Below are positions 22,864 to 35,269 of a stretch of DNA of 64,000 nucleotides, one piece after another. The notes beneath the pieces were generated by a model. It was not told the origin of the DNA and ran no database searches. It worked only from the letters and a program-made list of their open reading frames with translations. The translations under genes and the position numbers were made by a program. Origin of the DNA: Flaccisagitta enflata (taxonomy: Eukaryota; Chaetognatha; Sagittoidea; Aphragmophora); assembly GCA_965153355.1 (NCBI GenBank), contig OZ231127.1, positions 83,700,001-83,764,000 on the forward strand, given 5' to 3'. The stretch's first letter is position 1; the number at the start of each line of letters is the position of its first letter.

Positions 22864-24046
22864 CAGTCTATGGACAAAACGAGGAGAGTATATTTTGCTG
22901 ATCACCGGTATGATGCTAAGGACTAAAAGAATTAACGGAAGAACAATTACTACCTGTAGTAATTGTTCAAAATGTAGGCTTGTAATTACCTCATAGAAAA
23001 TGACTGAGAACTGAAAGAAACTATTGCAAGAACGATTACAGGGTGTCCCAAGTCAGATGCAACATAAAGAATCGACATATCTCTGCTTCTAGGTCTTCAA
23101 ATCAATTTCTGAAAAAAGATCTGAAAAGATGTAAGTCTGCACTTTTTACATGCAAAATTTCATCATAATCGAACACTTTGTTTAGGGGCCACATTTCCTT
23201 TAGATACGCTTGTGAATTCTGACCATGTCTTTTTTTAGTTTTTTACTTTTTGCTGTACTTGTCTTTAATTGCTTGCCATTTTTCAACCAATTGAGCTAAA
23301 ACCCTGCGATTGGTCTCAAATGGCAGATAATTTGTCATAGATTTTGAATCACCAAAAAAATTTGACAATTTTCCAAGATTTGATAAGATTTTCATTGTTT
23401 TTTTCCAGATTTTCATTTTTGATTTTGATAATGTTTGACAAAAATCATCAATAAAGTTATAAATTATCAAAATTTTCCAAGATTTTGATGCAGATGTACA
23501 ATCTATGTACAATTATCTTTCATTTGAGACCAATCCCAGGTTTCTGAATCAATTTGTCATAAAGTGGCAGAGATTTAAAGTCAGCTACTTTCTAATACAG
23601 CTATAAAAAAGATGATTTTCGACTTAATGTTACCAATCATTTGATGTTCTTCTGACCTGCAACTATCCAATACTCAAAGTGGAAGTATTGGCAGACCAGA
23701 TCTTTGTAGACCAGAAACTTCAGATCCTTTGTAGAAATTGATATTTTAGTTTCTTTGAGTCCTAGAGCAAATTCGATGTACTTGAAACTGACCTGGGACA
23801 CCCTGTACTACAGATAGTCATCGTTCTTCCGTTAGTTTCTTTCAGTCCTAAGTAATTTCATTCGATGTAATTACAAACCTATATTTTGAACGATTACTAC
23901 AGGTAGTAATCTTTCTTCCGTTAATTCTTTCAGTATTCAGTAAATTTCTATGAGGTAATTACAAACCTACATTTTAAAATCAACTACGCCTAAGCATCAT
24001 AACGGTGATCAGCAAAATCTACTCTCCTCGTTTTGTCCATAGACTG
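22864..24046. mobile_element. Long-TIR element with 4-bp TSD TAAA
   Basis: Ends CAGTCTATGGACAAAACGAG / CTCGTTTTGTCCATAGACTG, flanked by TAAA on both sides (22860-22863, 24047-24050). The inverted arms extend roughly 170-200 bp through GCTGATCACCGGTATGATGC and TTTGTAATTACCTCATAG. The right arm holds two tandem copies of a ~90-bp segment (CTTCCGTTA, TCTTTCAGT, GTAATTACAAACCTA, ACTACAGGTAGTAAT). The interior carries a second, mariner-like terminal pair. No transposase recognised. Same tip and TSD type as the element at 28.9 kb. Confidence 0.82.
23039..23805. mobile_element. Inner mariner-like element, 767 bp
   Basis: TA-CAGGGTGTCCCAAGTCAG at the left and CTGACCTGGGACACCCTG-TA at the right form inverted ends next to TA. 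CAGGGTGTCCCA ends with TA duplication are typical of mariner-like elements. An 89-codon minus-strand frame (23243-23512) is Lys/Ser-rich and not recognised. May be nested in the surrounding element. Confidence 0.7.
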
Positions 24047-24389
24047 TAAAACAAAAAAAAATTTTAATCAATTTTTTGTGTCTCTTCCGCTCAGCTACAA
24101 AAGGGTGCGGCTTTTTTTTTATTTGCGTAGTAGGTTTTCTAGGAGCACGGAGTACCACCAACCATACATGAATGATGTTACATCTTTTGACGACTGGAAT
24201 TTTCACTCTTTATCCGTTTCCATTTCTCTCGCTTCCTCCCCTTCTTCTTCATCTTCCCCCTCTTCCTTTTCCTCCTTCTCTTATTCGTCCTCATCCGGCT
24301 CTACCACGGCTTTAACTCCCTCAATTGGGATTTGAATCCGTCCCTTTATATCATCCAACATCTCACGCTTATCAACTGGAGCTGAGCGT

Positions 24390-24960
24390 GATGTAGTTCA
24401 TCTGGTGATGTATTACACACAGCCTTACAGGTGCAAATGGAGAAAAACCAAACTTTTTTATGTTCATCTGGTGATGTATTGCACACAGTCTTTTAGCCAG
24501 GGATGTGGAAGCGGTCGATTTTAGTGCCGCCTCCACCGCTTCCGCTTCCGCTTCCGCTTCCATTTTGTAGTACAAATACTAGTAGCTATCCCACCCTCCA
24601 AAATGGAAGCGATCAATCGCTTCCACATCCCTTCTTTTAGGTTCAAAAAAACAAAACCGTTCACGTATATTTCACAGCCTTACAGATGCAATAGGTCCAA
24701 AGATATAAGGCGACAAATGCAAATGGTCAAAAACCGAACTTTATTTGTACAATCATGGGCTTACAAAAATGTAGGCATTATGTCAGACATGCCATGGTTG
24801 TATAAAATTACTATGGTAGGAAATTCTTTAAAAACGATAGCAATCAAATCTGCAGATCACCATTGATGGCGTCATGCTCAGATGAATTCCAAACATAGCC
24901 TTACGTGCGCAAATGGTTTAAACCCAAACTTATTTTAGTTCTTCTCTGGTGACAAATTAT
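24390..24960. repeat. Diverged ~65-bp repeat (CAGCCTTAC units)
   Basis: GTTCATCTGGTGATGTATTA-CACACAGCCTTACAGGTGC-AAATGG..AAACCAAACTT occurs twice before the hAT element and in drifted form after it (24672-24740 and 24895-24955). Confidence 0.65.
24498..24633. mobile_element. hAT-type MITE, 136 bp
   Basis: Ends CAGGGATGTGGAAGCG and CGCTTCCACATCCCTT, flanked by near-identical 8-bp sites CTTTTAGC (24490-24497) and CTTTTAGG (24634-24641). The interior contains CCGCTTCC repeats; no coding capacity. Confidence 0.85.
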
Positions 24961-25074
24961 ATCCCTTTTCACAATAAATTATACAGTAACACTCTAGGCC
25001 AAACCATAAAAAATACACCTCTATCATTTAATTCGCCCCGTTACAGAGAAACTTAAGTTTTGTAGCCCAAACGT

Positions 25075-25145
25075 ATGTCAATTGGTCTGTCAGTAAGCCT
25101 GTCCGTCTGTCCGTCTGTCTGTCTGTCAGTCAGTAAGTCTGTCTC
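25075..25145. repeat. Degenerate GTCT repeat
   Basis: GTCTGTC/GTCAGTAAGTCTGTC-type sequence. Confidence 0.8.
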
Positions 25146-25310
25146 TTGGTGTCTACACCTCTATCTCTTGATTTCATTAACTCATCGCATTTTCTTTCCC
25201 TATGATATGACACGGAAGACGGTTTTGCCTCAGGCTCGGAATTTCTTCGCGTCTGCTTCATTTATTGTCACTTTCCGACTCCAATCTTTTATACGAACTT
25301 TTCTTCTACG

Positions 25311-25685
25311 TTTTAGGGCACAGGGGGAATCTGTCCGTCTGTACGTCCGTAGATCCGTACGTATGTACGTCCGTGCGTCCATATGTACGTCCATACGTCT
25401 GTCCCCCCTGCCCCATTCTCAGGGCTTTGTCTCCTTTGGGGTATATTCTGGCCCAAATTCTGCCAAGCAATTTGGCCCAAATCTAAGCAAAATGGCCCAA
25501 ATCCAAGCGTAGTGGCCCAAATTTAGGCAAAATGGCCCAAATCTGGTCAGAAACTACAGGTATTTGGGGCCACAATGTAGGTCTTAGTGGCCAAAATGAT
25601 AGACCTAGGACGGAAGCATGGATGTACGGATGGACAGATTACCCCGGTGTTCTACAGGACTTTGTTCCCTTTGGGGCTGCTGCCT
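25311..25685. mobile_element. Palindrome-arm element, diverged copy e
   Basis: Left GGGCACAGGGGGAATCTGTCC with a GTACGTCCGT run; interior units AATTTGGCCCAAATC-AAGC; right TGTTCTACAGGACTTTGTTCC-CTTTGGGGCTGCTGCC. The extension GGGTACCGCTGACCACC follows at 25723-25741. The left outer arm is lost. Confidence 0.65.
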
Positions 25686-25779
25686 TGCTCCCTCTCAAAT
25701 TAAATCACACATTACACAAGCACGGGTACCGCTGACCACCTACTGCCTTTGGGCTGCTATTTTTCCTTTCTTCTTCTTT

Positions 25780-26243
25780 GGGCAGCGGCCTAAAGGGCCG
25801 ATGTCCTGTAGGACACAGGGGGGAATTTCGAGACGTCCGTCCTTCCTTCCGTCCGTCCGTCCGTCCCCCCCCTTGGCCATCGAGGGCCTCAATTTTGCTC
25901 TCTCAGGCCTGATTTTGGCCCTCTGAGCTATCAGAATAGGCTGAAAAGCCCTTTCAGACCTCAATTTAGCCTCTTGAGACCTTAAATCAGCCTCCAGACC
26001 TCAAATTAGCCCTCCATACCCCAAATCCGCCCTCCAGGCCTCACATAAGCTCTTTAGGCCTCAAATTTGTCCTCAAGCCTGCCCCTCAAACCTCAAATTT
26101 AATCTTTAGAACCTAATTCTGCCCTCCAGGCTTCACAACCGCCTTCAATGACCTCTATCCATCTTCTCAGACCTAATATACCTCAGGACGTCTCGAAATT
26201 CCCCCTGTGTCTACAGGACATCGGTCTTTGGGGGTTGCTGCCC
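25780..26243. mobile_element. Palindrome-arm element, copy d
   Basis: GGGCAGCGGCCTAAAGGGCC-GATGTCCTGTAGGACACAGG-AATTTCGAGACGTCC at the left, complement at the right ending GGTTGCTGCCC. GTCC run, then units like CCTCCAGACCTCAAATTAGC. The extension GGGCATCGGGTACTGCTTACC follows (26284-26304). Same arm type as copy c. Confidence 0.85.
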
Positions 26244-26379
26244 TGCTCTTCACTCCACTACTTCACTTAATCACTCCAAGCAGGGCATCGGGTACTGCTT
26301 ACCATGTGCGATCCTTGGATGACTCAGTTCTTTCTTTCTATTCTCTTTCTCTTTCTGCTTGCTTCTTGCTTTTCCTCTC

Positions 26380-26438
26380 CTTCTTCTTCTTCTTCTTCTT
26401 CTTCTTCTTCTTCTTCTTCTTCTTCTTCTTCTTCTTCT
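26380..26438. repeat. (TTC)n microsatellite
   Basis: Perfect TTC run of nearly 60 bp. Confidence 0.97.
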
Positions 26439-26599
26439 GTTTCTTCTTCTTGTACTTTTTTTTTATGGCGCTTGTTGTGCCATGGTGCAAATGCAGACGG
26501 AAATTCAATTGTCGTTGCTTTTTTGTAGATCTTCTTTTACTGCCACAATATTGCATCTTAATGCAAGAGGGCAAGAAATTAGCCTTTTTCAAGAAATAT

Positions 26600-26768
<169 letters not shown>

Positions 26769-26862
26769 CTTTGTTGTCACGCGGGATGGAAGCGCATACC
26801 CTCGTGTGCACGCATTCACATGATAAACCGCAGGCGCGCGTGCATGATCTTTCGGAATTAGA

Positions 26863-27131
26863 GGGCGTTTCTTGTCAGATACAATCGCGTTTTTAACGGG
26901 CCACTTGGTCGCTCGCTACATTGATTCGCTCGCACCACTCACTCCGCTCACTCGCTACACAGCACTTTGCTTTGCTACATTCACTTTGCTCGCTCACTCC
27001 ATTCACGGGCTTGCTCACTTACTTCGCTCACTCCCTCCTGGAACAATGAAATTCAAATAGCTTTCTGTTCACGCTGTAAATGTGTTCAACGGGAACAATC
27101 GCGTTTTTCATCTTCACTAGAAACACGCCCC
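26863..27131 (+). mobile_element. CGCTCGCT-type element
   Basis: Full-length ~269-bp relative of the element at 20972: starts GGGCGTTTCTTGTC, ends CTTCACTAGAAACACGCCCC, with the same order of TTTTTAACGGGCCACTTGGTC, CGCTC-rich centre, CTCCTGGAACAATGAAATTC and TGTTCACGCTGTAAA. No TSD recognised. Confidence 0.88.
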
Positions 27132-27245
27132 AAGTCGTATTGCCATTGGTAGACAGGAGGCCATAGCTTAGCCGGCATGTCAGCGCGTATCAAGTCGCGC
27201 TACTAATGAGACTGAGAGCAGAAATGCACGCGTAATCATAATACA

Positions 27246-27500
<255 letters not shown>

Positions 27501-27559
27501 TAGACAGACAGACACAGACAGATAGATATAGATAGAGACAGATAGAGACAGACGGAGGT

Positions 27560-28125
27560 AGTCAAAGTGCGATGCTGTTATGGACAATTGGCCAAACAAC
27601 ACCTCTTTAATCTCGAGTAGAAAAGAAAAGGACGTAATTTTACTGGTCGGTATCAACAATAAATCGAAATTATTGCAAAATAAATCTATTTATTTCACGT
27701 TGGAGACATCCGGACTCGCTCGAAGCCTTAGCACGAGTTTTCGATCCATTGGACAAAAACAAAACGGTTGCATCCGTTAACACAAGCATATGATTAGTGT
27801 AAATCCTGTTTGTTAACCAGTAACGATTAATAAACAGGTACCTGCAAGTAAGAGGAGGGCGACCAAAAGATAAGTCACATTATCGACGCTCCCTTGCCTC
27901 GTTAAAACGATGTAAACAAGTGGAAAATATCATTAATTTTGGAAAGACATAAATTAAAAAACGTTTTAAAAGATCCTGTTTGCTTTCTTTATCTATTAAT
28001 CAATATGAACTGAAAATAGTCGAAAAAGCGTCGGATGGCCGGCGGTATCGGATTGGAACAAGAGAATAGAATTCCGAGGTGGAACTTTTATCTGCCATTA
28101 TGGGCAGTACCCTACCATCAATATC
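27560..28125. other. Anonymous stretch
   Basis: AT-rich unassigned DNA; a 66-codon frame (27580-27780) lacks recognisable features. Confidence 0.5.
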
Positions 28126-28139
28126 AGATGATCCGTATG

Positions 28140-28514
<375 letters not shown>

Positions 28515-28884
28515 CCAGGCTAACAGCCAGCAAAACGCGAAAGCCCAGCAGCAAAACAGAGACATCTTTTAAAGAGCCTCGGGCAAACAGGTAGAGTAAC
28601 TATTTGAAATGTTACGAATAAATGATAATTCGGTGTAACAATGGAGAAACATCTTCATTGAACAAACCGGTTATTTGGTTGCTAATAATCAAAGGAAAAA
28701 AACAACAATTGAAGAATATTTGATGATTAATGTTTCAAGGCTCTGCGACAAAGTCAAGGACGAATGGTCGGGTATTGGATATGGCGCCGTTTTGACATCA
28801 GGCCATATTTTAAGCGTCATCATTAGATCAGATCTAAACACGCCTTACTAACATTTTTTGATAAACATTTTTCGATAGATTAGA

Positions 28885-29779
28885 CAGTCAGCGGACAAAA
28901 CACAAAAGGTATATATATCACTCTGTTGGTTTTGATTCAACCCACTGATGCTGAGCAGAATGCTGTAAACAACAACTGGTTGTTGAAATTATAGCCGGCT
29001 GTTAAGTTACAAAGTTGGCAAAAATCCAACTTTCACCAAACAGAATGAGACCTGCAGATTCATAATCCTGAGGAAATTATGGGAAGTTTGATATGTCACA
29101 ACATATACTTTTATATAAAAATAAACAAGGCCAACACCTATAAGTCGCGTGCGAGATTTACAGGGTAAGAATGACTTAGAATAACTTAATATGACTTAGA
29201 ATGACTTAGAATGACTTAGAGTGACTTAAAATAACTAAAAATGTCCAAAAAGGACTTAAAATGCCTAAAAAACCTAATGACCAAAAATGACTTAAAATAA
29301 CTTAAAATGACTTAGAATGACTAAAAATGACTTAGAATGACTCAAAATGACTTAGAATAACTATTAATGACTAAAAAGGACTTAAAATGACCTAAGAATC
29401 GATGTTATATTACAAAAAAGTAAAGTGTGACGGACGGACCGACGGACGGACGGACCGACAAAGCGGGGTGTAGAGTCGCGTGCACGCGACTAAAAATTTT
29501 ATCAATGTTTAATTTAATTATAATGCAATTTTAAAAGAATTATTTCTTACAAAAAGTGTTAAGTGTGACATATCAAATTTCTCAGAATTTCATCAGAATT
29601 ATGAATCTGCAGGTCTCATTCTATTTGGTGAAAGTTGATTTTTTGCCAACTTTGTAACTTAACAGCCGGCTGTAATTTCAACAACCAGTTATTGTTTACA
29701 GCATTCTGTTCAACATCAGTATTTTGGATCAAAACCAATGGAGTGATATATATACCTATTGTGTTTTGTCCGCTGACTG
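28885..29779. mobile_element. Long-TIR element with 4-bp TSD TAGA
   Basis: Ends CAGTCAGCGGACAAAACACA / TGTGTTTTGTCCGCTGACTG, flanked by TAGA (28881-28884, 29780-29783). Arms are about 215-220 bp (28885-29102 and 29562-29779), including AACAACTGGTTGTTGAAATT, GCCGGCTGTTAAGTTACAAA and AGACCTGCAGATTCATAATC. The centre is a terminal-hairpin element. No transposase. The tip CAGTC-GGACAAAAC is shared with the 22864 element. Confidence 0.88.
29124..29496 (+). mobile_element. Terminal-hairpin family, copy 9, with GACTTAGAAT array
   Basis: Outer ends AACAAGGCCAACACCTATAA-GTCGCGTGCG and GGGTGTAGAGTCGCGTGCA-CGCGACTAAAAA. Between them about 23 units of roughly 10 bp (AATGACTTAG, AATAACTTAA, CTAAAAATGA). 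Nested in the 28885-29779 element. Confidence 0.88.
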
Positions 29780-29783
29780 TAGA

Positions 29784-30021
29784 GAGAATCGAAGATCAAT
29801 AAATCGATCATCTCTGAAGTTTTAGTTTGGGGTCTTAAGCAGTTGGCGCAGATTATTGGGCAAGGCAGGGGTAGGGGCAGAGGCTTGGGTAGGGGCAGGG
29901 GCGTCGATTTGTACCCGCCAATCTTCAAATGGCGCGTGCGCATCATGTCCACCGTCGGTGGACCACCGATCCACCGTTGAACCAACGAAAGAGGTCAACT
30001 TGAAACTTGAAAACAGGAATA
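29784..30021. other. Anonymous stretch with GGGGCAGG repeats
   Basis: Contains AGGGGCAGAGGC-type units (29863-29905) and a CCACCGTCGGTGGACCACC segment; otherwise unassigned. Confidence 0.45.
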
Positions 30022-30261
30022 AAATAAAGCCGAACACTCGGCTTGGCTACCTCAGTCTCGTGCGAGTGGGCAAGGGTAGTGGTGTAGCAACTAGAAAGCC
30101 AATTATAAAGCCCTTTTGGTAAGAGCAGCAATAGGGAATAAGTGTAAGATCGACAAATGTGATTGAGCGACCGATAAACGGACGGAAAAATGAATGGACT
30201 GACGGACGGCAGACCAAAAAGTAATCACAAGAGTGGATACGCTTAGCACGCGACTAAAAAA
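30022..30261 (+). mobile_element. Terminal-hairpin family, diverged copy 10
   Basis: GCCGAACACTCGGCTTGGCTACC, CAGTCTCGTGCGAGTGGGCAA, GTAAGAGCAGCAATAGG, GACTGACGGACGG and GATACGCTTAGCACGCGACTAAAAA. Recognisable at both ends with many substitutions. Confidence 0.7.
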
Positions 30262-30413
30262 GGAAGAAAAGAGAACAAGGAAGAAAACGTTGAAAAAGAA
30301 TCGGAAGGACTGGAAGGATTCTTGTCTCGAAAGAGGTCAGCAGTGATTTGTAGGTACACCAAATTTGGTGAGGCACTTTCTGGAAGAAAGAGAAGTGAGT
30401 GAAGGAGGAAAAT

Positions 30414-30522
<109 letters not shown>

Positions 30523-30758
30523 AGAGACAGAGACAAAGACAGAGCCAGAGAGACAGAGAGACAGAGACAAAGACAGAGACAGACAGAGACAGTGAAAAAG
30601 AAAAACACTGGGACAGACTGACAGACAAACAGATAAACGGAAAAGGAGGCCGAAAAGAAAGGCAAGAAATCATGCAATCGTAAGCAAAGGCTGGACTGGA
30701 GGACTGGAGGCCCTCTTCCAAATCTCTTCCTTTTCCTGGGTCTTGGAGATATATGGAG

Positions 30759-31042
30759 GGGGTGTTTCTAGTCACAGACAATCACGTTTTTAATGGGCAA
30801 CTCGGTCGCTCGCTACGTTTGTTAGCTCACACCGCTCACTCCGCTCACTCGCTCCACAGCGCTCCAATTTGCTACACTCACTTTGCTATGCTCGCTTTCC
30901 TTGCTCACTCCATTCACGAGCTCGCTCACTCACTTCGCTCACTCCCTCGTGGGACAGTGGAAATTCATGAATATGTGTTCACACTAAGAACGCGTTTCAC
31001 ATGTACAAACGCGTTTTTCATCTTCACTAGAAACACGCCCAC
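30759..31042 (+). mobile_element. CGCTCGCT-type element with possible 8-bp TSD
   Basis: Starts GGGGTGTTTCTAGTCACAGAC, ends CTTCACTAGAAACACGCCC. ATATGGAG lies immediately on both sides (30751-30758 and 31043-31050). Internal order as in the copies at 20972 and 26863. Confidence 0.88.
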
Positions 31043-31253
31043 ATATGGAGAAATGTGAGAAGGAAGTCAGTTTCACCAAATGCTTTCAAGAGAAACTCAT
31101 ACCCACACACGCGTAAAGGCAAGACTTATATATACAAAACAATAGATGTATTTTCAAATTGTTGATGAACTGTATTTGGACATCTGCCAGCTGGCAGATG
31201 GTGCAGATCATGAAGAAAAAAAACTTTTAATGACTACGTAAATGGATTAAACA

Positions 31254-32431
31254 TAGGACTCGAAGTAGTTAACTTTAACTAGTTAGTTAACTAGATAATT
31301 TTCTGAAAATGGGTGTAGTTAACTAGACCAAATTAACTAGTTAAAATAGTTAAAATAAAGAATTGAAAATTGATTCGATAAGTTGTTTTAAACACTTCTA
31401 GTTATAAAAAATATATTTGTAAGACTGCTTTTTGTGAAAAAAGTACCTGCAATTAAATTTGTGCATTTGTACTTGGCAATACTGCATTGATCCAGTCATG
31501 ACTTAAACGTAGTAATGCCATTGTCACCTCCTAACACCACTTTATGCCTTATCTGTGGAGTCATCACAGGCTCAAAGATTATCCATTGTTTTGATTATGG
31601 CTCAAAATGGGTCAGATACACAGGATGGTTTGTACTAGGTCATTTGACCCAAGTCAACAATTGTCTTCTATTTTGCACTTTCAGTTATCTTTCTCAGTCC
31701 ATATCAGCTTTTTCATCTTTCCATCCAATTCCATTTGCTCTTTAATCTATCAATGCTTAAGTTATTTCCAAGCGTATATTTCTATCTCAATAATTACCAC
31801 TTATTACTTAGGAATCTTTTGTTTCATAGAATGGATAAATCAATTGTACAAAAAATAATTTGATTAGTTTTTTAATTTGATCTCTCAGCTTGTCAATTAT
31901 TTCATGAGTGTACTTTTTAGTTTCATCATTTCTATATCTGTGAATTTCCCATGAATGCAAAAGACATTAGATATGGGATCATATACATGAAATTAATTAG
32001 GAAGTACTTTGTGTCATGAAAGTTCAAAAAACAAAATCAACTTGTCCTCCTGCTTTCATTAGGGCAAATAGAGACTTTAATGCAGTTTGCCTGTCATTAC
32101 TTTCTAAAAATTTGGTTTTTAAGAAACTACCTGTCTATTATTTGATGATGGTTAAGCTGCTTTGATTAGAGGTTGAGAACTTGAGATACTCTTGAATCCA
32201 TCTTTTTTTCTTTTTGCTGTTTGAACCCGTTTTATGATCATTTTGCATTTTTCCATTAATTACAACAAATTTGATAAATTGACTAGATAACGGAGAGACA
32301 TGAGGCTTATGATAATACACTTGTTTAAGCGAGAATCTGGTTTTAACTACTTTTGTAGTTAACTAGCCAGAAAAAGTAGTTAGTTAACTATTAACTAGTT
32401 AATTTGAAACCCTTAACTACTTCGGGTCCTA
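31254..32431. mobile_element. Non-autonomous hAT-like element, 1,178 bp
   Basis: Ends TAGGACTCGAAGTAGTTAA and TTAACTACTTCGGGTCCTA, flanked by an identical 8-bp ATTAAACA (31246-31253 and 32432-32439). Subterminal zones on both sides are packed with AGTTAACTAG/TTAACTAGTTAA motifs. A 76-codon frame at 31515-31745 contains CLICG but no recognisable transposase region. The 8-bp TSD supports hAT. Confidence 0.88.
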
Positions 32432-32629
32432 ATTAAACAGTTATTAAATTGCCTCGAGTAGATAATGGGTTGAATTTAATGCGTCACCATTTTTTTTACA
32501 TTTTTTCCCACTCCATTTCTCTTGACTGACCTTCAGCCATTTTTATCTTTTTCTTCATTCCATCGACTTAATGGCCTGAAATTAAATATGATGTGCGAAT
32601 CTCCGTCATCGTTTTCATTCTATTGGCAG

Positions 32630-32702
32630 CATATCATTATCATATTCATTAAATCATTATCATTATCATTATCATAATAGGTATTATTATCATTATCATT
32701 GT
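32630..32702. repeat. (ATTATC)n-type repeat
   Basis: CATTATCATTATCATT repeats with short interruptions. Confidence 0.9.
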
Positions 32703-32930
<228 letters not shown>

Positions 32931-33124
32931 ACAATGGCTTTTTTTCTAACCAATATCAATGCCTAGCCTACGTCACTGTCTCTCTGAATAAACCAGACTT
33001 ATTTGCCGTATTGGTACTTTTTGTTGTATTTGTCTTTCTGTCCATCTGTTTCTCTCACGTTTTTGTCTTCGCTCTCCTTATCCCGCTTTCCCCAGAGTGC
33101 ATGGTTTTGCATAATTTCTCGAAT

Positions 33125-33290
<166 letters not shown>

Positions 33291-33539
33291 CTATTTCCTT
33301 CGTGGCATCAGGTAGGCAAAGAAGTGCGCCCAACTTAACAACGGTTCACAATCGAGATTTTTAGCTCGTATGTCGAGAAGCATGACGTCAGCTAGTATTT
33401 CAAATTTCAGGACAATCGCATCAATAGTTTAGAAGTTACGGCCTTTTTCATACTTAAAAAGTAAAAGAGAAAACCGACGTTCTTTTTTTCCGTTTTTTCT
33501 TTGAACTTGCCCCCAATCAAATTTTTAAATTTTTTGAAA

Positions 33540-34085
33540 AAAATAATTTTACAGGTTTTGGATCTAGGCGAATAAAACAATTTCCTATCAATTGCACCCC
33601 ACTTTTGAGAACCATTTTTCAAAAAAATATTTTGTGATTTTTTTTTCAAAGTCCCTGACGCGCGATACAAAAAAATTTCAAAGTTTTTTGAAAAAAAAAA
33701 AATGAAAATACAAGATTTTGGATCTAGGCAAATCAAACAATTTCCTATTGATAGCACCCCACTTTCGAAAACCATTTTTCAAAAAAATATTTTGTGATTT
33801 TTTTTATAAGTCCCTGACGCGCGACAAAAATTTTTTTTAAGTTTTCTGAAAAAAAATGAAAATGCAGGATTTTGGATCTAGGCAAATCAAACAATTTCCT
33901 ATTGATTGCACCCCACTTTTGAAAACCATTTTTTTGAAAAATATTTTGTGATTTTTTTTTTAAGTCCCTGACGCGCGACATAAAAATTTTCTAAGTTTTT
34001 TGAAAAAAGTGAAAATACAAGATTTTGGATCTAGGCAAATCAAACAATTTCCTATTGATTGCACCCCACTTTTTTTTTTCAAAAA
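33540..34085. repeat. ~154-bp tandem repeat
   Basis: GATCTAGG occurs at about 33561, 33721, 33875 and 34028, giving periods of 160, 154 and 153 bp. Units include CAAACAATTTCCTATTGATTG, CACCCCACTTTTGAAAACC, ATATTTTGTGATTTTTT and AAGTCCCTGACGCGCGAC. Confidence 0.9.
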
Positions 34086-34400
34086 AAAAATTCTCAATAA
34101 GGGCTTTTTTGGGGGCCCTTAGGGGCCCCTAAAAAGAAAATAATAATGTTTAGTTAAAGCCGACGGCGAGAGAAATCAAATCTCCGTCAAACAAGACCAA
34201 GAACGCCCAGATCGGTGGCATATTGAGCCTGTAACAACAGTCAACACTTCAGGGGGCGAGTTTTTTTCAAAGCGAGATCCGCTTTCAGCCTTAGAAATTC
34301 CATGTTGTAGATCAAGGCCTACATCAGGGGACTTTTTTACCTTCACCGCGACTTGTGACTGGAAACGTCCGCTAAGATATCGATTGACTTCCGAACAATC
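34086..34400. other. Anonymous stretch
   Basis: Unassigned DNA; TTTTTTGGGGGCCCTTAGGG-GCCCCTAAAAA near 34106-34136 forms a local inverted sequence. Confidence 0.45.
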
Positions 34401-34401
34401 T

Positions 34402-34406
34402 TTCTA

Positions 34407-34457
<51 letters not shown>

Positions 34458-34500
34458 GACCGTCTGTCTGTCTGACCGTCTGTCTGTCTGTCTGTCCGCT
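34402..34500. repeat. (GTCT)n microsatellite
   Basis: GTCT tetramers with a few GACC substitutions. Confidence 0.96.
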
Positions 34501-35269
34501 TCTGTCTCCTTCTTTCCTCTGTAACTCAAGCTGTGTTTTATAGCAGGTAGTAACTTTGGTTGTCAACGTGTTCAGCTTCCAAGAACCGAACCAAAACTAT
34601 CAAGAGCATCGTCACAAACGACAAATGCTAAACATTAAATTGAATTAATCACCAACCTTGGTCCTCATGGGCTTGTCCGTTTTTAACGAGAGGAAATTGT
34701 CTCGATAATGATTTTGTTTTCGCCGGAGCCAAAAAAAAAAAAAAAATCAATTGCGCAGAAAAGCGTCCTTGTTTACATATTGTAGTAGATTTCTATTCTC
34801 GTTCCAAGGCCGGAAATAAATATCTTTCAAGGCTGGAACAACTGCCCATTCTTCATCCCATTCATGTGTCAAACCTGACAGGTGTCATTTCTAAGTTCCA
34901 TATGTACTTTCCTCACAAATAAAATCTTTACTCTTTAGAATAGACATCGGCATTGAAAGAGTGCTGCTTCCTCATAAGTACAGCAAGGACGGCCAGACTG
35001 GTCCTATTTCAAAGAGTTGTTTTAGATATTTCTAGGGTCAGTAGCTTCGTTAGCTTAAAAGTAGCACTCCATCTTCATCTGTCTAGCTCAACACGTTTAA
35101 AAATGATTAAAAAAGTGAGTCAAGTAACATTTGAAGATGGTGTAGAAATGGCAAGATTGAAATTGAACCGTTTCATCAAAAGTGGAAAAAAGTTTGAACG
35201 CATAAAGCTAGAGAGATGCGGTTTGCGTAGATAGCTTGCAATTTTGAAGGGCCTTATTTATCTTTCCAA
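34501..35269. other. Anonymous stretch
   Basis: Mixed DNA. A 93-codon plus-strand frame (34953-35234) ends in a Lys/Arg/Leu-rich tail; I recognise no domain and cannot support it as a gene. Confidence 0.5.

Larger units (their letters stand above)
22524..24145. mobile_element. Possible older element enclosing 22864-24046
   Basis: CTACTACGCGAATAAAAAG-AAAAGCCGCACTTTTG near 22524-22562 is inverted as CAAAAGGGTGCGGCTTTTT-ATTTGCGTAGTAGG near 24103-24145. The pairing suggests an outer terminal-repeat element into which the 22864-24046 element jumped. No TSD was found, so the boundaries are uncertain. Confidence 0.45.

Noticed and set aside
27150-27230. tRNA gene suggested by TAGCTTAGCCGG (A-box-like) and an AGCGCG/CGCGCT stem
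   Set aside because: The loop is 8 nt, no B box or TPsiC arm is present, and the acceptor ends do not pair.
31515-31745. Zinc-finger gene fragment (CLICG frame)
   Set aside because: Only one CX2C-like pair, 76 codons and no further motif; it lies within a non-autonomous hAT-like element. Kept only as a question in the findings.
34953-35234. 93-codon gene with Lys/Arg-rich tail
   Set aside because: No recognised domain, no splice or promoter evidence, and bounded by a mobile element; cannot be supported from sequence alone.
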